From the NCBI GenBank assembly GCA_965231865.1, contig CBDDOJ010000001.1, forward strand, positions 248,001 to 312,000: 64,000 bases of DNA. The letters are read 5' to 3'. A program made the position numbers and the translations under genes. This document shows positions 1 through 9,605 of this stretch, one piece after another (within the stretch, counting starts at the first letter, position 1; each line of letters opens with the position of its first letter). Under the pieces are notes generated by a model. The model was not told the DNA's origin. It saw only the letters and a program-made list of their open reading frames with translations, and ran no database searches. The stretch is from WTGA01 sp965231865 (lineage in GTDB: Bacteria; Pseudomonadota; Gammaproteobacteria; Arenicellales; Poriferihabitantaceae).

Positions 1-702
1 TTTGCCGCCCCTTTTCAATCGACCCGCAATCTGCATCAGGCATCCCAGGTCGCCGCCCAGGACAACCTCCGCCCCGGTGTCTTCTATCCCGGAGATCTTG
101 TTGTCCGCCATGCGGGTGGATATCTCCGGATACTTGACGCAGAAGGTCCCCCCGAAACCACAGCAGATTTCAGAATTGTGCATTTCCTCCAACTGGATTC
201 CCGAACAGTGCCCAAGAAGCTTTCTGGGCTGCTCCCGGATGCCCAGTTCCCGCAGACCCGAACAGGAGTCGTGGTACGTAACTTTCCGGTTGCCGGGTTC
301 CAGGTGGCGACCGGGCACGCTTTCCAGTCCCATTTCCTCCACCAGAAACTGGGACAGTTCAAACGTCTTTTCCCCCACCGCCCGGGCCCGTGCGTGCCAG
401 TCCCCTTCCGCTTCCAGCAACGGTGGGTAATGATGCCGGATCATCGCCGCACAGGACCCCGACGGCACGACAATACCATCGAATGGCTCCAGGGTCCGGA
501 TGACCGCCTTGGCCAGTTCCGAGGCTTTTTTCTGGTCCCCGCTGTTGTACGCGGGCTGGCCGCAACAGCTTTGCAGCGGCACGGAAACCGTGCATCCGCA
601 TTGCTCCAGCAACTGAACTGCCGCAAATCCGATTTCGGGCCGAAACAGGTCTGCCAGGCAGGTGACAAACAATCCGATGTGTGGGCTCGATGCGGTGGCC
701 AT
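1..702 (-). CDS. LutA/YkgE-like (Fe-S)-binding oxidoreductase subunit, partial at left edge
   Basis: The reverse strand reads open for 234 codons to the window edge. It begins MATASSPHIGLF and carries the paired cysteine-rich motifs of the CCG domain family: SCCGQPAYNSGD near residue 45 and CCGFGGTF near residue 180. This is the pattern of LutA/YkgE, the Fe-S subunit of the LutABC L-lactate oxidation complex, and of related GlcF/HdrD-type proteins. The family is about 240 residues, so only a few C-terminal residues should be missing. Its ATG shares one base with the pyrF stop (TGATG), which implies translational coupling. If this is lactate use, lutB and lutC would lie just outside the window to the left. 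That is inference. Confidence 0.85.
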   Translation of the reverse strand, partial: MATASSPHIGLFVTCLADLFRPEIGFAAVQLLEQCGCTVSVPLQSCCGQPAYNSGDQKKASELAKAVIRTLEPFDGIVVPSGSCAAMIRHHYPPLLEAEGDWHARARAVGEKTFELSQFLVEEMGLESVPGRHLEPGNRKVTYHDSCSGLRELGIREQPRKLLGHCSGIQLEEMHNSEICCGFGGTFCVKYPEISTRMADNKISGIEDTGAEVVLGGDLGCLMQIAGRLKRGGK

Positions 703-1541
703 CAACTTGACACGGTTCCGGGATGGCTGGCCTGTTGTGCGCGGATGCTCAGACAGATTTCCCTGGCCCGGTCGCCCGCAGCGGACGCAAAATTCCGGCC
801 ACTGCCGGCATACAGGATGGCACGGGAAACGTTGATGACCAGACCGGTATTGTCGGCATTCAAGCCGCATCGGAGAACCTCTCCAAGATCCCCTCCCTGC
901 ATCCCGATTCCGGGAACCAGCAATGGCATGCCCCCGATGATCCTCCTGATTCCACCGAGGGCTTCTGGAAAGGTGGCCCCCACGACCAGCCCGATATTGT
1001 TTCGCGCATTCCACTTCATGGCGTGCTGTGCAACCTGTTCATACAGGAAGGATTGCCCGCTCTTCATTTCCTGAAAATCCCCGCTGCCGGGATTGGAAGT
1101 GCGACAGAGAATGAAAACCCCCTTGTCTTCATATTCGAAAAACGGCTGCAGGGTGTCTCCCCCCATATAGGGGTTCACCGTGACCGCATCCGCCTGGTAG
1201 CGCTGGAAGGCTTCCCGGGCATACATTTTCGCCGTGGCACCAATATCGCCGCGCTTGGCATCCAGGATCACGGGCAGCCGGGAGTAATGGGTGCGGATAT
1301 ATTCAATGGTTTTTTCCAACTGCCCTTCCGCTCCAATTGCGGCATAATAGGCGATCTGGGGCTTGAACGCACAGGCCCACAACGCGGTGGCATCGATAAT
1401 TTCGCGATTGAATGCAAACAACGGCTCTTTCCCCTTCCGGATGGTTTCCGGTAATTTTTCCAGGTCGGGGTCCAGACCGACGCACAACAGAGAGTTTTGA
1501 TTTTTCCAACTGACGGTCAGTTTGTCGTAAAAACCCATCAT
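702..1541 (-). CDS. pyrF: Orotidine 5'-phosphate decarboxylase, type 2
   Basis: This enzyme decarboxylates OMP to UMP, the last step of de novo pyrimidine synthesis, in the cytoplasm. The 279-residue protein has the type 2 PyrF signature: an N-terminal LCVGLDPDLEKLP, then the catalytic DAKRGDIGATAKMYA with the Asp-Lys-Asp charge network, then VNPYMGGD and a C-terminal VPGIGMQGGDLGEVL phosphate-binding segment. The length fits type 2 enzymes rather than the shorter E. coli type. Two Met codons start the ORF and either could be used. The stop overlaps the start of the LutA-like gene. It diverges from the rhodanese gene across 60 bases. Confidence 0.95.
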   Translation of the reverse strand: MMGFYDKLTVSWKNQNSLLCVGLDPDLEKLPETIRKGKEPLFAFNREIIDATALWACAFKPQIAYYAAIGAEGQLEKTIEYIRTHYSRLPVILDAKRGDIGATAKMYAREAFQRYQADAVTVNPYMGGDTLQPFFEYEDKGVFILCRTSNPGSGDFQEMKSGQSFLYEQVAQHAMKWNARNNIGLVVGATFPEALGGIRRIIGGMPLLVPGIGMQGGDLGEVLRCGLNADNTGLVINVSRAILYAGSGRNFASAAGDRAREICLSIRAQQASHPGTVSS

Positions 1542-1601
1542 CTACCTGTATGACATTCCGGAACAAACGCGGCAACCGACTTTATCACAGTTAAACCATC
1601 C

Positions 1602-2417
1602 ATGACGAAAACGGCCATCCCCTACCTTCTCGACGCCAGTCAGCTTCGCCCTTTGCTTCACGACCCCGGTATGCGCATCGTGGAAGTGGGAACGTCGAAA
1701 GATTATTCCAACTTCCACATTCCAGGAGCCGTCTTTCTGGATGCAGAGAAATTGCGGCTGCACACCCGTCCCGCATCCGGATTATTGCCGGACCTCCCGT
1801 CGCTGACCGAAACACTCCGGTCGGCGGGGATTGATGGGAATACCCATATTGTGGTCTACGATCATGACTACAATGCGGAAGCCTGCCGTTTCCTGTGGGT
1901 GCTTGAAGCCGTTTTTCACCAACCCCATTCCCTGTTGAACGGCGGGATGCCTGCCTGGCTCGCTGAAAGTGGTCCCATCGAAACGGCTCCCAACCGTGCA
2001 CCCCGCAGCACCCTTGATTTCCAGCTGGATGACCGGGTGATTGCGGATAGGAGTGATGTACTCCAGTCTCTTGGCCAGGAAAAAATCCGGATTCTGGATG
2101 CCCGATCTCCCGCGGAGTACAGCGGGCTTAAATCGTCTTCTGCACGCAAGGGCCATATCCCCGGTGCCGTGAATGTCCACTGGCTGGATACCATGGATCA
2201 TAACAATGCACGCAGGCTGCATGCCCCGGAAATCCTGACAGGTATGCTGGAAAATGCCGGCATTCACCCCGAAAACGAAATCATTGTCTATTGCCAGACC
2301 CACCGCCGGTCTTCCCACAGCTATATGATGCTGCGTTCCATGGGATACCCGCAGGTCAGGGGCTATGCGGGCTCCTGGTCGGAGTGGGGCAACGACCCCG
2401 ATTTGCCCATTGAATAG
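1602..2417 (+). CDS. Two-domain rhodanese, thiosulfate/3-mercaptopyruvate sulfurtransferase
   Basis: The 271-residue protein has two rhodanese folds. The N-terminal half carries the structural motif HIPGAVFLDAEK. The C-terminal half carries GHIPGAVNVHW and the active-site loop IVYCQTHRRSSHS, in which Cys is the persulfide-forming residue. The family moves sulfur from thiosulfate or 3-mercaptopyruvate to thiophilic acceptors. The loop CQTHRRSSH differs from both the CRKGVT of thiosulfate sulfurtransferase and the CGSGVT of SseA, so the substrate cannot be assigned. There is no signal peptide, so it is likely cytoplasmic. It is a single-gene unit, convergent with the transglycosylase gene. Confidence 0.9.
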   Translation: MTKTAIPYLLDASQLRPLLHDPGMRIVEVGTSKDYSNFHIPGAVFLDAEKLRLHTRPASGLLPDLPSLTETLRSAGIDGNTHIVVYDHDYNAEACRFLWVLEAVFHQPHSLLNGGMPAWLAESGPIETAPNRAPRSTLDFQLDDRVIADRSDVLQSLGQEKIRILDARSPAEYSGLKSSSARKGHIPGAVNVHWLDTMDHNNARRLHAPEILTGMLENAGIHPENEIIVYCQTHRRSSHSYMMLRSMGYPQVRGYAGSWSEWGNDPDLPIE

Positions 2418-2504
2418 CGTTTTTTCAGGCTGAACCCACCGAAACGACCTGGCCCCCTGCCATGGAGACGGGGAAGCCGCCGTTGAACCTGTTTTTTGGG
2501 GACC

Positions 2505-4853
2505 CTATTTTCTCTGCAGCTTCGGAAGCAGCACTTCCTGCCCGGCTCTCAAGCCGTAAATATTCAGGGAAGGATTGAGGCGATAAAAGATCCACACCGG
2601 AAAACCGGATTCCGTGGACAACGACCAGACCGTATCCCCGGGCCGGATCTTGTATTTTTCGATACCGACAAGCACATAATGCTCCTTCAGCGATTCACTC
2701 AAAACCTGGTGGTACTCCATTCGCTTCTGTTCAAATTGCGAAACCATCTCGGCACTCGTGACGGGCAGCTTTAACGTCTGGCCAATGCGAAGCACGGTTT
2801 TATACTGGAACCGGTTCAACTTTCTGATGACCTGGGTCGACCGCAATCCCAGCCAGTCGGAATAATGTCCCAGGGTTTCATCGGGTTCCACCTTGATCCG
2901 ATACACCGGGTTGTCCCGGGGCCCGGATACAAAGACCTTCAATTCAGGCAGGGAATCCAGCAGATTCGCCAGCGCCCCCTGGTCCGCCCGGACTTCACTG
3001 GAGCCCGTACCCAGGTTCTGGACCGTTGTCTGGACCTGGGCAAGCTGTTCCACGGTCTCCGCGCTATCGGGAACCTCCAGGCCCGGAATCTTCAGCTTCT
3101 GCCCGGGATAGATTCTGGCTTTTTTGTCGAGGCGATTGAGCTTGACGAGTGCCCGGCAATTGACGGAAAAACGTTTTGCGATGGCACAGGCAAAATCCCC
3201 CTTTCTGACCAGATACCGGTTGTTTTCGTCCAGACCCGGCAATTGCCCAACCCCCCGGCCTCCCCCGGGAATGGTCAGATTCTGGCCAACATAGATGGTG
3301 GCCTTGCGATTCAATCGGTTCAGACGGATCAGTGATCGGCAACTGACCCCGTAGCGCTGGGCAATGCCGCAGGCGGTATCCCCCCGTTTTACGGAATACA
3401 CTCCCCCCCCGGGCTGGTCCTGCACCCTGGCCGCGGTTTGGTTGGCCTGGGTCCATTTTGTGGGAATGATCAGTTCCTGTCCGATGCGAATGAGCGCCCT
3501 TTTGCCCAATTGATTGACCCGAATCAGTTCCCGGCAGTTGACCTTCAGACCCCGGGCAATCCCGCAGGCCGTGTCCCCCCGGCGAACAATGTATTTTCCG
3601 GAACCCGGTACCTCGGTTTCCGGCACCAGGGCCCGCAGCCTTTCAATTTCCCGCTGATACCCTCCGTTTCGATAGGGCAGTTTCAACTGGTACCCGGGAG
3701 GAACCATGCGCCATCGGTGCCAGACAAACCGGGTCAAACCCGGATTCAGGCGTTTCAGCTCGCTTTCCTCAACCTTGAAAACAGACTCAATCCGATCGAT
3801 GGAGGTCGGGTGCGTCAGGACGTAGGTGGCATAGCGCAGCTTTTTGTACCCCTTGACCCGGGCAAAATACTTGTCGGCATGCAGGCTGACATGCCGCGCA
3901 GCCAAAAAACTGGCATAAAAGTTTTTCACGGCCACCTGGAACCTGGGAGACCGGTAATTTTCAAGAACCGCCAGATAATCCGGCTTGATTGCCCGGATCG
4001 CCCGCTGCATCCCGTTCAACCCGTAGTTGTAGGAGGTAATGACAAAAGGATAAATCTCTTCTTCGCGAATGCCGGAATCCAGTGATCGTGCCAGCTTCGT
4101 CAGGGTACGCCGTGCATTCACCAGGTACTTGGCAGCCGCATGGGTCGCCGCTTCCGGGTCCATCCTTTCGTCGAGGGTCGCATTGAGTTCCAGCCCCAGC
4201 GTGCGTGCCGTGTCGGGCATGATCTGCCACATTCCGGCCGCCCCGGCAGAAGAGTAGGCATACGGGTTGTAGGAGGACTCCACGAAAGGCAGATAACGGA
4301 TATCCGGGGGTAAATCGTATTGTGCCAGGATGGAATCGACCAGCCCACTGTACCGGCCGAAACGCTTCAGGCCCAGCACAAAACTGTCCTGCACCCCGCT
4401 TTGACAGCGAATATTTTCCGCGGCCCGGCGGATCTGATTGGGGGACTTGCCCTTAAACAGTTCCGCATAATGGATCTGGGACGGATCTTTCAGCGTCGAC
4501 CCGGCCTCTATTTTCTTGGCGACATTGTAGAGTGCCGACTTGATCTTCTTGCGTTCCTTCTTGATCCTCCTGGACACTTTCCGGCTGCACCCGTGACCGG
4601 TTTTCACCGTGGCATAGACCCGCTCCGGAACATTCGGATCGTGGAATACCGCGATGTTGCTGTCCCACTCCTTGAACGTGTTGATCCAGAAATCAACCCT
4701 GCGTTTCAGCTTGTCCGGGCAGGGGAAGAATGGGCTGCAGTTGAGCTGGTGTTTGGGCAGCAGGTGATGGGCAAAGACAGGGTTCGCAGGGACGAACAGG
4801 CCAGCCCCGACAACAAAAATGACCAACAAAAGGACGTATCCCGGTTTGCGCAT
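2505..4853 (-). CDS. MltD-type membrane-bound lytic transglycosylase with five LysM domains
   Basis: This periplasmic enzyme cleaves peptidoglycan glycan strands with anhydro-muropeptide formation. I start it at the Met that opens MRKPGYVLLLVIFVVGAG, which gives a clean signal peptide; the frame stays open 28 codons further upstream. The SLT catalytic core contains PFVESSYNPYA (catalytic Glu near residue 192) and AGAAGMWQIMPDTA. The last half holds about five LysM repeats starting near residue 415. The first three share the pattern T/F-A-C-x-I-A ... C-R-x-L, so each has a cysteine pair that could form a disulfide in the periplasm. The last two lack it. At 782 residues it is far longer than E. 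coli MltD (about 450, two LysM). Confidence 0.93.
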   Translation of the reverse strand: MRKPGYVLLLVIFVVGAGLFVPANPVFAHHLLPKHQLNCSPFFPCPDKLKRRVDFWINTFKEWDSNIAVFHDPNVPERVYATVKTGHGCSRKVSRRIKKERKKIKSALYNVAKKIEAGSTLKDPSQIHYAELFKGKSPNQIRRAAENIRCQSGVQDSFVLGLKRFGRYSGLVDSILAQYDLPPDIRYLPFVESSYNPYAYSSAGAAGMWQIMPDTARTLGLELNATLDERMDPEAATHAAAKYLVNARRTLTKLARSLDSGIREEEIYPFVITSYNYGLNGMQRAIRAIKPDYLAVLENYRSPRFQVAVKNFYASFLAARHVSLHADKYFARVKGYKKLRYATYVLTHPTSIDRIESVFKVEESELKRLNPGLTRFVWHRWRMVPPGYQLKLPYRNGGYQREIERLRALVPETEVPGSGKYIVRRGDTACGIARGLKVNCRELIRVNQLGKRALIRIGQELIIPTKWTQANQTAARVQDQPGGGVYSVKRGDTACGIAQRYGVSCRSLIRLNRLNRKATIYVGQNLTIPGGGRGVGQLPGLDENNRYLVRKGDFACAIAKRFSVNCRALVKLNRLDKKARIYPGQKLKIPGLEVPDSAETVEQLAQVQTTVQNLGTGSSEVRADQGALANLLDSLPELKVFVSGPRDNPVYRIKVEPDETLGHYSDWLGLRSTQVIRKLNRFQYKTVLRIGQTLKLPVTSAEMVSQFEQKRMEYHQVLSESLKEHYVLVGIEKYKIRPGDTVWSLSTESGFPVWIFYRLNPSLNIYGLRAGQEVLLPKLQRK

Positions 4854-5339
4854 GGTAATTTTCAGCAGATACAGCGAATCAATGTGGGAGTGCAATTGTA
4901 CGTCAGTTTTTGAGCCGAGTCCGCAGTGGGTGCGCAAATTTATTGTATAAATTTGCCAACCTCATCCATCGACCGGGGTCCCTCATCCTTCTCATATACC
5001 ATGGGAGAACGATTGAAGAACACGGGACGGAGAAAAAGCGTTGCAACGGGCAGAGGGGCTCCGCTAAAAAGGATGCACATCGGCATCACTGTTTGCGAAT
5101 CTGGCCAGTTTGTACTCAGGCAGGTCTGCTTCCTGAAAATCCAGGAATCGTCATCAAGGAGTCCATGAATGCCGTTATTGATCTTGTGGATAAAAATCCC
5201 ATCGGCTTTGATCTTCGGGAAGCTGGAGCCAGGGCAAAACAGCGGGACTCATGAAGACCGGTAGCGCCAAATCAACCATGTTTCCCCTTGCCCCAGGCCG
5301 GGGACCCCTTGCAGTCAGTCTGCCTGTTTGTCCTGAAAA
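4854..5339. other. Gap without a recognised gene
   Basis: This stretch holds the promoter side of the transglycosylase gene. A short plus-strand frame (4910-5254) ends with ESMNAVIDLVDKNPIGFDLR, which looks mildly protein-like, but I see no convincing ribosome binding site and no family match. I do not call a gene here. Confidence 0.4.
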
Positions 5340-5675
5340 TTACGACAATACCCGTAACGTATCTTCCGGGGACTTGTCCAGAAGTCACAACAATGTGCGT
5401 GCCGCGCCGGACGGAAACCGTTTTCCCTGTTCCCAGTTGCGGATCGTCCCGGTCGACACGGCGATCCGCTCCGCCAGTTCCGGCTGGGTGAGTCCCAGTT
5501 TCCGACGCACCCGGCGTGCGTATCGTGCCATATCCTGCATGGCAGCCGCATCGTCCTGCTGCTGGTGCAAAGCGATCTTCGCCTCGGTAGTGCTGTCTAC
5601 CACGGCGGGGTCGACCCGGCCGGTGGGAAAGGTCGCCGGGTCGTCCGAATCAATCGTTACGCGCGTTGTGCTCAT
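5340..5675 (-). pseudogene. XRE/BrnA-like antitoxin with premature stop
   Basis: The frame begins MSTTRVTIDSDDPATF and ends in a helix-turn-helix (LGLTQPELAERIAVSTGTIR, then NWEQGKRFPSGAARTLL). It is the type of XRE antitoxin that accompanies BrnT toxins. A TGA at 5385-5387 ends the ORF right after AARTLL, at 96 residues. Reading through that single stop gives LLDKSPEDTLRVLS before the next stop at 5340. That is the usual C-terminus of this family, so one nonsense change probably shortened the protein by 15 residues. The HTH itself is intact and DNA binding may persist. The ATG overlaps the 3' end of the brnT frame by 26 bases. Confidence 0.7.
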
Positions 5676-5942
5676 AGTGTAAAACCTCTTTTCGGTTTGC
5701 CTTGCGGGCGGATAGGATGCGGATAACCGAACCCCGTATAGTGTAGACAACGACATACACCCGTCGGATACATCCATGATCGGCAGGCCAAACTGTCGAT
5801 AGCGGACCTCGCCATGGTCCCACCGGATATCCTGTCTGACAACCCGGTTCGGGTCGAAAAACATCGGGAAGACATGAGAGAAATCGAATCCACGGTGTGT
5901 GAAACAGGCATCGCTCTTGGCATCATCCCACTCGAACTCCAT
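5650..5942 (-). pseudogene. BrnT-like ribonuclease toxin, frameshifted
   Basis: The first half reads MEFEWDDAKSDACFTHRGFD, then MFFDPNRVVRQDIRWDHGEV, matching the BrnT toxin family (small RelE-fold RNases of type II toxin-antitoxin pairs). At a run of three C on the plus strand (5760-5762) the homologous reading moves to another frame, which continues VYVVVYTIRGSVIRILSARK and ANRKEVLHYEHNARND to a stop at 5650. One missing base in the G run would explain this. Without correction the first frame runs straight into the antitoxin frame, producing an artificial fusion. Either the toxin is dead or the base is a sequencing error. Confidence 0.75.
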
Positions 5943-6210
5943 TGCAGAGATATAGGCCATTGGCATACTCACGTCAACTCCCTGACCGGCTTGCATGATG
6001 ATGATCTTTCCGGTCTGCAGGGGGTAGTGTCGAACCAGCGACTGTTTTTGATGGCTTCTCCCAATGCAGCAAAAAGAAATATTTGGGAATTATATATTTA
6101 GTGCTTGCCAGAAAACCCCCGTTGAAAAGAAACATGAGACACCAAAAAGGTTTGACGGTCGCCGTGTTAAAACGATATAACAACATTTTTCAACATTGAG
6201 ATCACCCACC

Positions 6211-7734
6211 ATGACGGTCATTAAAGAAGAAGACCTGATCACCAGCATCGCCGACGCGCTTCAATATATTTCCTATTACCATTCTCCTGATTTCGTCCAG
6301 GCCATGCACCAGGCCTATCTGAAGGAGGAGTCCGAGGCCGCCCGTCAGGCGATATCCCAGATACTGATCAATTCCAGGATGTGCGCCGAGGGCCAGCGGC
6401 CCATCTGCCAGGATACCGGGATCGTCGTCGTTTTCATGAAGATCGGGATGGGGGTGCGCTGGAAAAGTTCAGGGGATCTCAGTGACCTCGTCAACCAGGG
6501 GGTGCGCCAGGCCTACCTGAACCCGGACAACCCCTTGCGTCCATCCATGGTTTCACCTCCTGTGGGGCAACGAAAAAATACCCGGGACAATACGCCTGCG
6601 GTCCTCCATGTGGAAATGGTGGAAGGAAACCAGGTGGATGTCACTGTCTCTGCCAAGGGAGGAGGGTCTGAAAACAAAAGCAAATTTACCATTTTGAATC
6701 CCAGCGACAGTGTGGTGGACTGGATTTTGAGAACCGTCCCGACCATGGGCGCAGGGTGGTGCCCTCCCGGGGTGTTGGGAGTCGGTTTGGGCGGAAGCGC
6801 AGAAAAGGCCATGGTTCTTGCCAAGGAAGCCCTGATGGATCCCATTGATATCCAGGCACTCATTGAGAAGGGGCCCGGCAATTCTTCCGAAGAACTCCGG
6901 CTGGAACTGTATGAAAAGATCAACCGGCTGGGGATCGGGGCACAGGGGCTGGGCGGTGTCACCACCGTGCTGGATGTCAAGATCAGGGAATATGCCACCC
7001 ATGCCGCATCCTTGCCGGTCGCAATCATTCCGAATTGTGCAGCTACCCGGCATGTCCATTTTGTTCTGGATGGAACCGGACCCGCCAAACTGGTCCCCCC
7101 GAAGCTCTCCACCTGGCCGGAGATCACCCTGCAGGGAAGTGATGACACCATTGCGGTGGACCTCGACACCATCACCCGTGAAGAGATGGAGAAATGGAAG
7201 CCCGGCCAGACGCTATTGCTCAGCGGCAGGCTGTTGACCGGTCGGGATGCCGCCCATAAGCGAATTGCAGAATATTTCGCTGAAAACAGGCCCCTGCCGA
7301 ACGGGGTGGATTTCAACAATCGCTTTATTTACTATGTTGGTCCGGTGGATTCCGTGGGCCAAGAAGCCGTTGGCCCCGCGGGCCCGACCACGGCAACACG
7401 GATGGACAAGTTTACGCCCATGATGCTGGAGAATGCCGGGGTGCTGGGCATGATCGGCAAAGCGGAACGGGGCCATGAAACCATCGCTCTGCTGAAAAAA
7501 CACAAATCGGTTTACCTGATTGCCGTGGGCGGTGCGGCATACCTGGTCTCCAAGGCAATCCGATCTGCAAGGATTCTGGCATTTGAAGACCTGGGAATGG
7601 AGGCCATCCATGAATTTGTGGTCGATGAAATGCCGGTTACGGTGGCCGTAGACAGCCGGGGGGATTCGGTTCATCACACCGCCCCGACGATATGGAAGAA
7701 AAAAATGGCGGTGGCAGCCCCGGTGATGGGCTGA
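6211..7734 (+). CDS. Fumarate hydratase class I (iron-sulfur, alpha and beta domains in one chain)
   Basis: This TCA-cycle enzyme interconverts fumarate and (S)-malate with a labile [4Fe-4S] cluster. The three cluster cysteines are visible in ICQDTGIVVVF, GWCPPGVLGVGLGG and PNCAATRHVHF. The second half has the beta-domain features LLSGRLLTGRDAAHK and the conserved GPTTATRMDKFTPMML. At 507 residues it matches the one-piece FumA/FumB type. I start at the ATG of MTVIKEEDLIT; an upstream in-frame TTG at 6196 adds only five residues. The gene converges on the transporter gene, with eight bases between the stops. Confidence 0.95.
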   Translation: MTVIKEEDLITSIADALQYISYYHSPDFVQAMHQAYLKEESEAARQAISQILINSRMCAEGQRPICQDTGIVVVFMKIGMGVRWKSSGDLSDLVNQGVRQAYLNPDNPLRPSMVSPPVGQRKNTRDNTPAVLHVEMVEGNQVDVTVSAKGGGSENKSKFTILNPSDSVVDWILRTVPTMGAGWCPPGVLGVGLGGSAEKAMVLAKEALMDPIDIQALIEKGPGNSSEELRLELYEKINRLGIGAQGLGGVTTVLDVKIREYATHAASLPVAIIPNCAATRHVHFVLDGTGPAKLVPPKLSTWPEITLQGSDDTIAVDLDTITREEMEKWKPGQTLLLSGRLLTGRDAAHKRIAEYFAENRPLPNGVDFNNRFIYYVGPVDSVGQEAVGPAGPTTATRMDKFTPMMLENAGVLGMIGKAERGHETIALLKKHKSVYLIAVGGAAYLVSKAIRSARILAFEDLGMEAIHEFVVDEMPVTVAVDSRGDSVHHTAPTIWKKKMAVAAPVMG

Positions 7735-7742
7735 ATGAACGT

Positions 7743-9605
7743 TCAGCTGTAAAACGTGTTCAACATCGCAATGATCACCGCGAGGAACATCACGGTCATG
7801 ATGCTGCCGGCCTTGAGAAAATCGCCGACCTGGTACCCTCCTGGCCCCATGATCAGGGCATTGACCTGATGGGTCGGGATCAGGAATGAATTGGAAGTGG
7901 CCAGGGCCACGGTCAAGGCAAAAATAGCCGGGTTTGCGCCCGCTCCAATTGCGATATTGACGGCAAGGGGAACCAGCAGGACCGTCGCCCCCACATTCGA
8001 CATGACCAGTGTGAACAGCGTTGCCAGGACGGCAATGACGGTCTGCAGCACCCAGATCGGCACCCCTTCCATATAAAACAGCACCTGCTGGGCAATCCAG
8101 GCCGCCGTGCCGCTGTTTTGCACGGCAACCCCCAATGGAATCAGGCTGGCCAGCAGGAACACACTCTGCCAGCTGATGGCGCGATAAGCTTCTTCTATTT
8201 TGATCACGCCGGAGAGAATCATGCCAATCGCCCCGGTCATCAGTGCCGTAGAAAGACGGATTTCGGTAAACAGGATCAGGAACAGGGTCAACGCGAAAAA
8301 CCCCCCGGCAAACTTCAGTTTTTCCGGCCGCTCATCCTCTCTTGGAAAGTCGGTGACCACGACGAAGTCATGGCGGTCATCTGCGATCGCACTCAAATTG
8401 CTCCACCTGGTATGCAGAACCATGGTATCCCCGGACTGAAAGACCAGTTCTGGAATCCCCTCATCAATGACATCGTCTGCACGGAAAACCGACAACACCG
8501 TGGCGTCATATTTCCGGCGAAGACCGATTTCCCGAATGGATTTGCCAATCAGCGAGGAATCCGGCGGAATAACGACTTCGGCAATCCCGGAAATGCTCGG
8601 ACTCAGCAGTTCGGCGAACACATCGGTTTCATTCTTGACCTGCAGGGCGTACTCCTCTGCAAAATCATACACCGCATCCCTTCGTCCCATGATGGCCATT
8701 TCACTGCCATCCCAGAACTCCGTATCGCCACGGGGTGCGACAACCAGGTCAGGTCCATTCCGGATGGCCACGATCCACCCCAGCCTGCCCGCCGCATCAA
8801 TTTCGGACAGTGTACTGTCGATCAGTGGGCTGCCCTCGGTGACCACACATTCGTAAACCTCCCCTTCTATCCCGTACACTTCCCGGAAATATTTCGGCAT
8901 ACTCCCGGATTCACCGGGCTTGTCCTTGATCACCGGCAATACGAATCGTCCCAGAAAAACAAAATAAATCACCCCCACCGCAAGCAGGGCCAGGCCGATC
9001 GGAGTGACATAAAACATCCCGAAATGGGTCTCCTTATCCGTGTGCCCCGGGAAGTTCACTTCCAAATTGAGCAGCAGGTCATTCAGCAGGATCAGGGGGC
9101 TGGATCCCACCATGGTGATCGTTCCGCCCAAAATGGCGCAGAACCCCATGGGCATCAACAACCTGGACACCGCCAGGTTGCCCCGTCTTGCAATCCTGCT
9201 CACCACGGGCAAAAACAGTGCGGCCGCACCGATATTCTGCAAAAAGCTGGAAACCAGGCCGACCACGCTGGATATGATCATGATCACCCTGCCCTCGGTC
9301 TGCCCGCCATATTTGAGGATTTTTCCTGCCAGCTGGCCCATCAACCCCGTCCGGTCCAGCCCGGCACCGATGATCATGACGGCGATGATGGAGATCACCG
9401 CATTGCTGGAATACCCGCTGAACAACTGTTCCGGGGAAACCAGTCCCTCATACCCGGGAATGAGTGAGGTCAGCCCGAGTAAAACCATAATGGACACCGC
9501 CGCAACATCCACCCGGACCACTTCAAACGCAAACAGGTAAACCGTCAACAACAGGATTGCCATCACGGCTCCAATTTCAACGGTCAGTTGAAGTGTTTCA
9601 GGCAC
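7743..9605 (-). CDS. DASS/SLC13-family anion transporter with cytoplasmic TrkA-C domains
   Basis: The 620-residue inner-membrane protein has the layout of SLC13/DASS permeases with an inserted regulatory pair. N-terminal membrane helices (for example IGAVMAILLLTVYLFAF and the SFLQNIGAAALFLPVVSRI hairpin) are followed by two RCK_C-like segments, YECVVTEGSPLIDSTLSEID near residue 255 and GIAEVVIPPDSSLIGKSIRE near 340. A second helix set follows with SNVGATVLLVPLAVNIAIGA. Relatives take up sulfate or di- and tricarboxylates with Na+. Convergence with fumarase makes a C4-dicarboxylate substrate tempting, but the sequence does not decide this. Confidence 0.88.
   Translation of the reverse strand: MPETLQLTVEIGAVMAILLLTVYLFAFEVVRVDVAAVSIMVLLGLTSLIPGYEGLVSPEQLFSGYSSNAVISIIAVMIIGAGLDRTGLMGQLAGKILKYGGQTEGRVIMIISSVVGLVSSFLQNIGAAALFLPVVSRIARRGNLAVSRLLMPMGFCAILGGTITMVGSSPLILLNDLLLNLEVNFPGHTDKETHFGMFYVTPIGLALLAVGVIYFVFLGRFVLPVIKDKPGESGSMPKYFREVYGIEGEVYECVVTEGSPLIDSTLSEIDAAGRLGWIVAIRNGPDLVVAPRGDTEFWDGSEMAIMGRRDAVYDFAEEYALQVKNETDVFAELLSPSISGIAEVVIPPDSSLIGKSIREIGLRRKYDATVLSVFRADDVIDEGIPELVFQSGDTMVLHTRWSNLSAIADDRHDFVVVTDFPREDERPEKLKFAGGFFALTLFLILFTEIRLSTALMTGAIGMILSGVIKIEEAYRAISWQSVFLLASLIPLGVAVQNSGTAAWIAQQVLFYMEGVPIWVLQTVIAVLATLFTLVMSNVGATVLLVPLAVNIAIGAGANPAIFALTVALATSNSFLIPTHQVNALIMGPGGYQVGDFLKAGSIMTVMFLAVIIAMLNTFYS

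Noticed and set aside
5385..5996. A 203-codon frame that looks like a BrnT-antitoxin fusion protein
   Set aside because: Homology to BrnT leaves this frame at 5760-5762 and the antitoxin has its own ATG at 5673-5675, so the fusion is produced by a frameshift.
8118..9467. A 449-codon frame antisense to the DASS transporter
   Set aside because: His- and Gln-rich with no domain; the opposite strand has a well-formed membrane transporter.
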